Positions 14,763-21,287 of a stretch of 44,179 bases of DNA are shown here, piece by piece (within the stretch, counting starts at the first letter, position 1; every line of letters starts with the position of its first letter). Made by a program: the position numbers and the translations under genes. Below the pieces are notes generated by a model. That model searched no databases, was not told the DNA's origin, and saw nothing but the letters and a program-made list of their open reading frames with translations. Origin of the DNA: Elusimicrobiales bacterium (GTDB lineage Bacteria; Elusimicrobiota; Elusimicrobia; Elusimicrobiales; UBA9959); the NCBI GenBank assembly GCA_023701245.1, contig JAMPXK010000016.1, forward strand, positions 1-44,179. Reading direction: 5' to 3'.

Positions 14763-17510
14763 TTACCGCTTCAGCTTGAAAAGGCGGGAGTATTCCAGGG
14801 CGAAGCCGACGGTGAGGTTGGCGGCGGACCCGGGAAGTTTCTTGCCGGTAGCCAGGAAGTAGGTGAGAAAAGGGCTGAGCATGATATCCCGGTAAAGGCG
14901 CGTGCTGAGGCGCAGGTTAACTTCCAGGCGCTCTTTGAGGTCGTATACCGTGTCGAAACGGCTGCGGGCGAAGTTGCGGTAGTTGGCGTCCGCGCTCAGC
15001 AGCAGGGCCGTGCCAGGCAGCGGGGCGTAGACGCGCAGGCCGGCCTCGGCCGCGTACTTGGTGCGGGCCGGAGTGTAGGTATAGATGTTCTCCGTGGTCA
15101 GGCCGGCGTAGAGTTCCTGCAGCGCCGCCCCTTCGTAAAGTTTAAGGCCGGCGCTGGCGCGCAGCACCTTGCGCAGCGGCTGCTCCTCGGCGCGGGAGAA
15201 TTCGGTGTCGTAGGCGGCCGAGGCGTAGGGGCCTACTACCAGCGGTCCCAGCAGCCCGTTGTAACTCTTCATGCGGTACACCAGCTGCGACTCCAGGATG
15301 AGCTGGTCAACGCTCTCCGTGGTCAGCCTCGGCTGGCCGCGCGGCCGCAGTACCGTCTTGCCGTAGTCCGCCGAGATCCCCGAATCGAAACGGAACCTGC
15401 CCGAGTAATACTCCGAGAAAAGGCGCGCGGAACCCTGCATGCGGGTCTGGTTGATGGCGCCCAGGCGCGAGTCTATGCCCGCATAGTCAGACGTGCCGGT
15501 CACTTCCGTATTCACCGTTTCCAGCGAGAGGCTGCGCAGGTTTATCCGCCACAGGTCCCGCTGTTCCGGTTTGTTCTTAATGGCCCTGGTTACCGCCGCT
15601 TCCCAGTCTTTGCGGGAGGGGGCGGCGGTGCGCAGGGCGTCCAGCGCGCTCACCACCGCCGCGTGCAGCGTGGCCGGGGCGCCGGCCGGCGGCTGGGCGG
15701 GCCGCAGGAAGGGCTTGCCCTCCGCCAGATCCGCGGTGAGCGCCGTAAGGTACAGCTCCCCGTCGTTTATGGGCAGGCCGCCTACCCGGCCCGCGTCGTC
15801 TATGCCGGAGAAGGCGTAGTAGTCGCTCCCGCCGTAATTCGCCGGGGTGTAGTAAGTATCCGGGCTCCTGGCCGGCACCTGGCTGCCGCGCAGTTCGTTT
15901 ATGAAGCGGCCGGGGGCCAGCACCAGTTTCACGGGTTTATCCGCGCCCAGCCAGGTCTTTACCATCGCCGTGGGGACATCGCCCAGCATGGAGCTGGAAA
16001 AAGGTTTTACCTTGAGCACGGAGACTTCGGCCTTGAACTTGGCGCGCAGGGTGCCGGCGGCCAGGTTGAAGAATTCCGGCACGCCGTAGGCCGGCCCGCC
16101 GTCGCCAGCCGGCCTTTCGCGCAGGTCGGGCAGCAGGGTGTCGCCCGAGCCCAGGAAGTGGCGGACTATCCTTTCCTTCATGTAAAGCTGTTCCCGGTAG
16201 TACAGCGGCTCCCGGCCGTCTTCCGGCGCGGGCAGGGCCTCAACGGCGGTCAGCGCGGAACGCCGCCCGAACTCCAGGCGCAGCAGCCCGGAGCCGCTGG
16301 AATCGGGGAACACCGTAAGGGCCGGGCCGGTGTGCACTTCCTTGTCCCACTTGCGCAGTTCCACCCTGGTGCGCCTGCCGGAGGCGTTGTCCCAGGTCTT
16401 GGGGCCTATGACCGCGTCTATGCCGCGCGCGTTGAGCAGCCAACCCAGTTCGTCCTTCTTCAGCATCGGGGCCACCGCTATCACCACTTTGGCTTTCAGG
16501 GCGCCGCGCAGTTCGTTGACCAGGGTATAGAACGCTTTCTGGTCGCGGGGATCGCTGACGGAGAGGGGCGAGCCTGCCAGGTCGGCCAGGGAGGCGGAGT
16601 TGGAGGGGACGAAGGAGATAAAGGCCACGGTAGCCCCGCCCAGTTTGCGCAGGACGTAGGGCTTGATGACTTTTGCCAGCTCAGGGTCCGAGACCTGGAC
16701 GTTGGAACACAGGAGTTCCGGGCCGGCAGTGGAGATCTTCAGGGAGCCGTCCCGGCTCCATTGCCAGAGGTTGTTGAGGTCGTTGTGGTCCAGGGCGGCG
16801 ATGTCGGTGCCGGCGCCCCGAAGGTAGCCCAGGGTCCGCTCCGGGCCCGCCTTGAGCACCTGGCCCGTCAGGGCGCCGCCGAGGCCCAGGCTGATCAGCG
16901 CCGCGCTCTTCTTGTCCGCGGCTTCCTCCAGCATCCTGCGGCTGAAGCCGTTGAGGCCCAGCGGGATGGAAAGCCCGGTGAAAAGGATGTTCCGGCCTTC
17001 GGTAACGGCGTAGTGGCGCATTTCCAGGGTAGGTTCCCACAGCCGCTTCTCCGTCCTGGACGGAATGTGCAGGACCCTGAACTTTATACCCGAGGGGGAA
17101 ACCGCCGAGAGCAGCGCTGCCGAAGTCCTTTCCACGCTGAAGTACGCGCTCATGGCCTCTTCTATCACGGGCGTAAGAGTGTCCAGCAGGTCCTGCGGCA
17201 TCAGCACCAGCGAATGCCAGCCCTCTATCAGTTCCACTTCGGCTTCGAGGGCGTAGCTGGTGGTGCGGGTGAGTTCTTCGGCGGTCAGGTCCTCCGGCCT
17301 GTCTATCACGAACCTGGAGCCGTTGGTGTAGGTAATGCTGGTGGCGGCGCTGGAGAGGCGGATGGAGGCGGTGGAACCGGTGATGTCCTCTATGACCTGG
17401 GAGAGGTCGAAGCTTATGCGGTAGTCGTGGTCGAAATAGTAGACCGAAGCGGACTGGGCGCGGGCGACGGCGGGGAGCAGGGTGAGGAGCAGGCACAGCA
17501 GCCGTTTCAT
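14763..17510 (-). CDS. Exported degenerate 5'-nucleotidase-like domain fused to probable outer-membrane barrel
   Basis: 915 residues. Signal peptide 1-18 (ARA|Q). Residues ~155-395 follow the order of motifs of UshA-type 5'-nucleotidases, but every metal site is altered: the initial D-x-H is replaced in ILFTGLSIPLG, the GNHE motif becomes ALDHND, and the GHxH motif becomes VIGPKTWDN; the framing blocks LLCSNVQV, IKPYVLRKLGGATVAFISF and KVVIAVAP remain. It is therefore probably a catalytically dead fold used for binding. Residues ~640-915 are strand-rich with aromatic girdles (YYSGRFRFDSGISADYG, VVGPYASAAYDTEF, ALLLSADANYRNFA, LTVGFALEYSRLF), consistent with a beta-barrel. A -10 TAATCT lies 7 bases before the ATG. 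Confidence 0.7.
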   Translation of the reverse strand: MKRLLCLLLTLLPAVARAQSASVYYFDHDYRISFDLSQVIEDITGSTASIRLSSAATSITYTNGSRFVIDRPEDLTAEELTRTTSYALEAEVELIEGWHSLVLMPQDLLDTLTPVIEEAMSAYFSVERTSAALLSAVSPSGIKFRVLHIPSRTEKRLWEPTLEMRHYAVTEGRNILFTGLSIPLGLNGFSRRMLEEAADKKSAALISLGLGGALTGQVLKAGPERTLGYLRGAGTDIAALDHNDLNNLWQWSRDGSLKISTAGPELLCSNVQVSDPELAKVIKPYVLRKLGGATVAFISFVPSNSASLADLAGSPLSVSDPRDQKAFYTLVNELRGALKAKVVIAVAPMLKKDELGWLLNARGIDAVIGPKTWDNASGRRTRVELRKWDKEVHTGPALTVFPDSSGSGLLRLEFGRRSALTAVEALPAPEDGREPLYYREQLYMKERIVRHFLGSGDTLLPDLRERPAGDGGPAYGVPEFFNLAAGTLRAKFKAEVSVLKVKPFSSSMLGDVPTAMVKTWLGADKPVKLVLAPGRFINELRGSQVPARSPDTYYTPANYGGSDYYAFSGIDDAGRVGGLPINDGELYLTALTADLAEGKPFLRPAQPPAGAPATLHAAVVSALDALRTAAPSRKDWEAAVTRAIKNKPEQRDLWRINLRSLSLETVNTEVTGTSDYAGIDSRLGAINQTRMQGSARLFSEYYSGRFRFDSGISADYGKTVLRPRGQPRLTTESVDQLILESQLVYRMKSYNGLLGPLVVGPYASAAYDTEFSRAEEQPLRKVLRASAGLKLYEGAALQELYAGLTTENIYTYTPARTKYAAEAGLRVYAPLPGTALLLSADANYRNFARSRFDTVYDLKERLEVNLRLSTRLYRDIMLSPFLTYFLATGKKLPGSAANLTVGFALEYSRLFKLKR

Positions 17511-17560
17511 GGTTAAAGATTAGCATTTTTGTCCGTCTTTTTAGGCCGCGTTTAAAGCGG

Positions 17561-17566
17561 TATAAT
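17561..17566 (+). promoter_or_regulatory. -10 box of tdh
   Basis: Perfect TATAAT at 17561-17566 with no clear -35; CCGC...GCGG half-sites (17546-17560) flank the region just upstream. The ribosome site AAGGAGA at ~17599 precedes the ATG at 17613. Confidence 0.5.
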
Positions 17567-17612
17567 GTAAAAAAGCGCGTGCCCGGTTCTTAAGATTAAG
17601 GAGACTCCATTT

Positions 17613-18644
17613 ATGAAAGCCCTCGTAAAAGCTAAAGCGGAAAAAGGTCTGTGGCTAGAGGACGTGCCCAAGCCGGTTATCGGGGACAACGAGGTCCTCA
17701 TCAAGATAAAGAAGACCGCCATCTGCGGCACCGACATCCACATCTACCAGTGGGACGAATGGGCGCAGAAGACCATCCCGGTGCCCATGCACGTGGGCCA
17801 CGAGTTCGTGGGCGAGATAGCCGAACTGGGGAAAATGGTGAAAGGCCACTTTGTGGGCGAGCGCGTCAGCGGCGAAGGCCACATAGTGTGCGGCCACTGC
17901 CGCAACTGCAAGGCCGGCCACCGGCACCTCTGCATCAATACCAGGGGCGTGGGCGTGAACCGCCCCGGCTGCTTCGCCGAATACCTGGCCATCCCGGCGG
18001 AGAACGTGTTCTCCATCCCCGAGGGAGTTTCCGACGACGAGGCCGCCATCCTGGACCCGCTGGGCAACGCGGTGCACACGGCGCTCTCCTTCGACCTGAT
18101 AGGCGAGGACGTGCTGATAACCGGCGCGGGCCCCATAGGCATCATGGCCGGCGCCATCTCCAACCACGTGGGCGCGCGCCATACCGTCATCACAGACGTG
18201 AACGAGTACCGCATGGACCTGGCCCGCCGGCTGGGCATAAAGACCGTGGTGGATTCCCGTAAGGAAAAACTCCCGGACGTCATGAAAAAGCTCGGCATGA
18301 CCGAGGGCTTCGACGTGGGCCTGGAGATGAGCGGCAACGCGCAGGCCTTCAACGATATGATAGCCGCCGTCAAGATGGGCGCCAAGATCTCCCTGCTGGG
18401 CATCCTGCCGCCCAATACCACCATCCCGTGGAACCAGGTGATCTTCAAGGCGCTGTTCCTCAAGGGCATCTACGGGCGCGAAATGTTCGAGACCTGGTAC
18501 AAGATGTGCGCCATGCTGACCAGCGGCCTGGACATCAAGCCCATCATCACGCATCACTTCGCCGCGAAGGATTTCAAGGAAGGCTTCGAGATCATGAGCT
18601 CCGGCAAGTCCGGCAAGATCATCCTCGACTGGACGAACATTTAG
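17613..18644 (+). CDS. tdh: L-threonine 3-dehydrogenase
   Basis: 343 residues, essentially the length of E. coli Tdh (341). Oxidises L-threonine with NAD+ to 2-amino-3-ketobutyrate, leading to glycine and acetyl-CoA. Zinc-dependent medium-chain dehydrogenase: catalytic-zinc ligands in AICGTD (Cys) and HVGHEFVGE (His-Glu); structural-zinc cysteines in [18 protein letters not shown] fold [14 protein letters not shown]; and [20 protein letters not shown], characteristic of Tdh rather than other alcohol dehydrogenases. No kbl (2-amino-3-ketobutyrate ligase) is in the window. Sorbitol-type dehydrogenases share the fold, but the C-terminal block argues for Tdh. Confidence 0.93.
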   Translation: MKALVKAKAEKGLWLEDVPKPVIGDNEVLIKIKKTAICGTDIHIYQWDEWAQKTIPVPMHVGHEFVGEIAELGKMVKGHFVGERVSGEGHIVCGHCRNCKAGHRHLCINTRGVGVNRPGCFAEYLAIPAENVFSIPEGVSDDEAAILDPLGNAVHTALSFDLIGEDVLITGAGPIGIMAGAISNHVGARHTVITDVNEYRMDLARRLGIKTVVDSRKEKLPDVMKKLGMTEGFDVGLEMSGNAQAFNDMIAAVKMGAKISLLGILPPNTTIPWNQVIFKALFLKGIYGREMFETWYKMCAMLTSGLDIKPIITHHFAAKDFKEGFEIMSSGKSGKIILDWTNI

Positions 18645-18841
18645 TCTGAGGTACAGGGTCGCCGCCGGAATAATTGGAGGGGTGACGCACGGGCCGGCTT
18701 TTCGGGCCGGCCGCGTAAGGTGAACGGCAGGCACGCTTCCCGCCTTCCTAGCAGGGGATGGGTGGAGCGGCTGGACCGGAAAGGCGGACCGGGCGGCAGG
18801 ACCCCGAACTCGCGATCGGCGGCGGAGTTCTTGAGGACCTT
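18645..18841 (+). other. Structured intergenic region, element A (tdh to flavin reductase)
   Basis: Non-coding, GC-rich. It contains GGCCGGC/GCCGGCC (18692-18711) and further hairpins. The edge words GGAGGGGTGACG (~18676) and CAGGACCCCGAAC (~18797) nearly match GGAGGGGTGGCG (~29099) and CAGGCCCCCGAAC (~29227) around element B at 29090-29250, but the middle differs. Both lie directly upstream of a gene. No ORF with a ribosome site was found. Confidence 0.35.
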
Positions 18842-19342
18842 ATGAAATACTCCGAACATTTCGACAAGCTGTGCGCCGCGCTGGAAGGGTCCGGCGCCTT
18901 CCTGGTGGTGGAAGACCATATCGGCCGCATCAACATAATGACCATAGGCTGGGCGCAGGTGGGCGTGGTCTGGGGTCAGCCCGTCATGACCGTGCTGGTG
19001 CGCCCGTCGCGCCATACGCACGACCTGATGGCCAAGGCCGCGCACTTCTCCGTCTGCGTGCCGCGCCAGGGGGGGATGCAGAAGGAACTGGCTTACTGCG
19101 GCAGCAAGTCCGGCCGCGACTACGACAAAGCCCGCGTCTGCGGCCTCACCCTCAAAGAGGGCTACGGCCGCAAGGTCAAATACATAGAAGGCTGCGAACT
19201 GGTCTACCAGTGCGAACTCTACGGCAATACCGGGCTGCAGCTGGACAAGGCCGCGCCGCCGGTGCTGTCGCGGTATTACCCGGGCGGCGACGACCCGCAC
19301 ACGGTCTATTTCGGCAGGATAGTCAAGGCGGAGAAATTCTGA
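18842..19342 (+). CDS. Flavin reductase family protein
   Basis: 166 residues. Flavin-reductase-like FMN-binding split barrel: residues ~15-60 (GAFLVVEDHIGRINIMTIGW, GVVWGQPVMTVLVRPSRHTH) form the flavin-binding strands, followed by FSVCVP and ELAYCGSKSGRDYDKA, which are usual in small archaeal/anaerobe flavoredoxin-like members. It likely binds FMN and transfers electrons or reduces a small substrate; the partner is unknown. The start at 18842 follows a GAGG ribosome site; a longer reading to 18758 lacks one and enters the structured region. Its stop overlaps the ATG of the next gene, so it is coupled to the lipoprotein. Confidence 0.85.
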   Translation: MKYSEHFDKLCAALEGSGAFLVVEDHIGRINIMTIGWAQVGVVWGQPVMTVLVRPSRHTHDLMAKAAHFSVCVPRQGGMQKELAYCGSKSGRDYDKARVCGLTLKEGYGRKVKYIEGCELVYQCELYGNTGLQLDKAAPPVLSRYYPGGDDPHTVYFGRIVKAEKF

Positions 19343-20574
19343 TGAGAACCAAAGAACTTTCAGTCCTCCTGCTGGTAGCCGGGCTGCTGTCAGGCTGCGG
19401 CCTGCTCAAGCAGAAGGCGGCGGAATACTACCTGGGCAAGGCCAGGGCCGCCGCCGCGGAACCCAGCCCCGCCCCCGAGGACCTGGCGGCCGGTTTCGCC
19501 GCGGTGGAGAAGGCCATCGGTTACGCGCCCGGCTCCGAACAGCCCGTGGCCGCTCTGGAAACTTTGGCGGAAGCGTCGGCGCGCAGCGGCTTCGCCTCTG
19601 GCCAGGAACTCCAGGCCGCGGCCCTGCTCCGCGCCCTGGAACTGGCACCCTTCAACTGGTACGCCAGGGAGTCGCTCATTAATTTTCACGCCGGGAGGGG
19701 GGACACTTCCGCCCTCAAGACCATGGCCGCGCAGGCCCGGGGGCTGGCCGCCCTGGAAGAAAATCCTTCCGTTAAATATTGCGCCCTGCTGGCCGCGCTG
19801 GCGGCCCGCGCCTCGGCCGTGCCCTGGCTCGAGTCGGAAGCCTACCTGGCCATGAGCAAGTCCCCGGAAACTTTCTTCGAGAAAGCCGGCGCTTATGCCG
19901 ACGCCGCCGCCGAGACCGCCGCCCTTAAGGCCGAATCGGAAAAGCTCGCGGCCGCCGACCCGGCGGCAAGGAAGGCCGCTCCCGCGGCCCTGGTCTCGGC
20001 CGCTGAAGTATCCTCCGCCGACGCCCTGCGCTCGCCCCAGGCCGTAGCGGGTGCGGCGGCTTTCGTGGCCAAGGCTGGCGCCGAGCCGGCCTTCCGCAAG
20101 GCGGTGGAAATGACCGTCCAGGGCAATGGCTCCCTGGCCAGGAAAGAGTACGCGCAGGCGCGGGCCTTCTACCAGGGGGCGCTGCAGCATGATCCTGGCC
20201 TGCTGGACGCCCGGCGCCAGCTGGCCGAGACCGATTTCCAGGAAGGGGCCGCCCTGGCCACCGCGGGTGGGGAAAGCAAAGCCGCGGCCCAGCTGCTGTA
20301 CAAGGCCTACGGCGAAGCCGGAGAGGCCATAAAGGCCGTGCTGGGCGGAGCGGCGCCGCTGCCTTTCATCAAGGCCGAAAAATTCCTCGGCGAACTGTAC
20401 GCGCTCAAAGCCGCCGACCTGGCGGCCCTGCGCGCGGTGGAAGGCAAGCGCCTGCGCAATACGGCCAGGCTGGAAGCCGAGTTCAAAGCCGCCCTCGACG
20501 AGGCGGTCAAACTGAACCCCGAAGGCCGCCTGGCCCGGGAACTCCTGGAGCGCTATTCAAAGGAAGGCTTTTGA
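19342..20574 (+). CDS. Lipoprotein with TPR-like helical repeats
   Basis: 410 residues. Lipoprotein signal LLVAGLLSGC (Cys19), so the mature protein is lipid-anchored. The rest is almost entirely helical and Ala-rich, with TPR-like units (AAGFAAVEKAIGYAPGSEQP, AALLRALELAPFNWYARES, ARAFYQGALQHDPGLLDA, AALDEAVKLNPEGRLAREL). No catalytic residues are visible, so it is likely a periplasmic scaffold or binding protein. Its start codon overlaps the stop of the flavin reductase, and its own stop overlaps the TTG start of the next gene, indicating one translationally coupled operon. Confidence 0.78.
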   Translation: MRTKELSVLLLVAGLLSGCGLLKQKAAEYYLGKARAAAAEPSPAPEDLAAGFAAVEKAIGYAPGSEQPVAALETLAEASARSGFASGQELQAAALLRALELAPFNWYARESLINFHAGRGDTSALKTMAAQARGLAALEENPSVKYCALLAALAARASAVPWLESEAYLAMSKSPETFFEKAGAYADAAAETAALKAESEKLAAADPAARKAAPAALVSAAEVSSADALRSPQAVAGAAAFVAKAGAEPAFRKAVEMTVQGNGSLARKEYAQARAFYQGALQHDPGLLDARRQLAETDFQEGAALATAGGESKAAAQLLYKAYGEAGEAIKAVLGGAAPLPFIKAEKFLGELYALKAADLAALRAVEGKRLRNTARLEAEFKAALDEAVKLNPEGRLARELLERYSKEGF

Positions 20575-21224
20575 AGAACAGAGGAAAACTGGCCGCCCTG
20601 CTGCTGGCCGGCGCCTTGCTGGCGCCTGCCGCGCTTTGCCGCGCGCAGCAGGCGGTTTCCACGGCCGCGCCGACGCAGACGCAAAGCCCGCTTATCCTCA
20701 ATATTTCCAAAGACTCCTATTCCTCGCGGGTCGGCCTGGACTATTCCATCCGCTGGGATTTTTCCGATATCGCCTCCTTCCGGCCCAGCCTGGGCGCGGT
20801 CTACTCCGGCCTGAAGGCCGTAACTTCCTGGGATATCACCGAGAATACCCGGGTGAATTACTACGGTTTTCGCACCAATCCCTGGCGGGTGATCATAACC
20901 AAAGAAAAGAAGACGCAGCCGTATGCGGGCGCGGAAAGCCCGGCCGGCGCAGAGGGCGCCGTGGTAAGCGCGCCCCAGGGCTACCGCAAACGCGTGCGCT
21001 TTTCCGTTTCCCCGCTGGTGGACGACCTGAAGAGGAATTTCGACGACGGGTTGCGGGATTTCCTGCTGCGCAGTTCGCTCAGCGGGGTTTCGCCGCAATG
21101 GGAGAAGGCCGGCGACGCCGGCCGCAAAGCTTTCGTCAACGACGTGCTCTCGCTGGAGATCTGGGGCACGCCGCTGCCTGGCGTGAAACAGACCAAAGAA
21201 GGCCTGGAGTACATCAGCAAATAA
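20571..21224 (+). CDS. Exported protein of unknown function
   Basis: 217 residues with a TTG start that overlaps the preceding stop (TTGA). Signal peptide 1-26 (CRA|Q). The mature part is strand-rich in the first half (LILNISKDSYSSRVGLDYSI, VTSWDITENTRVNYYGFRTN, WRVIITKEKK) and more helical in the second (SVSPLVDDLKRNFDDGLRDF). No family was recognised. Coupled translation suggests a shared function with the TPR-like lipoprotein, for example a periplasmic complex (inference). A strong terminator follows 17 bases after the stop. Confidence 0.75.
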   Translation: MKNRGKLAALLLAGALLAPAALCRAQQAVSTAAPTQTQSPLILNISKDSYSSRVGLDYSIRWDFSDIASFRPSLGAVYSGLKAVTSWDITENTRVNYYGFRTNPWRVIITKEKKTQPYAGAESPAGAEGAVVSAPQGYRKRVRFSVSPLVDDLKRNFDDGLRDFLLRSSLSGVSPQWEKAGDAGRKAFVNDVLSLEIWGTPLPGVKQTKEGLEYISK

Positions 21225-21241
21225 CCGGGATCCATGAAGTT

Positions 21242-21270
21242 AAAAGGGCCGCGCAAAGCGCGGCCCTTTT
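21242..21270 (+). terminator. Rho-independent terminator
   Basis: A 13-bp stem AAAAGGGCCGCGC/GCGCGGCCCTTTT with an AAA loop ends the 17613-21224 cluster; its symmetry may also serve the convergent gene ending at 21288. Confidence 0.92.
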
Positions 21271-21287
21271 GCTTTCGCCGGCCAGGT

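Noticed and set aside
15663-17516. Plus-strand frame of about 615 codons opposite the 915-residue gene
   Set aside because: Composition of a shadow frame; the minus strand shows a signal peptide and recognisable motifs.
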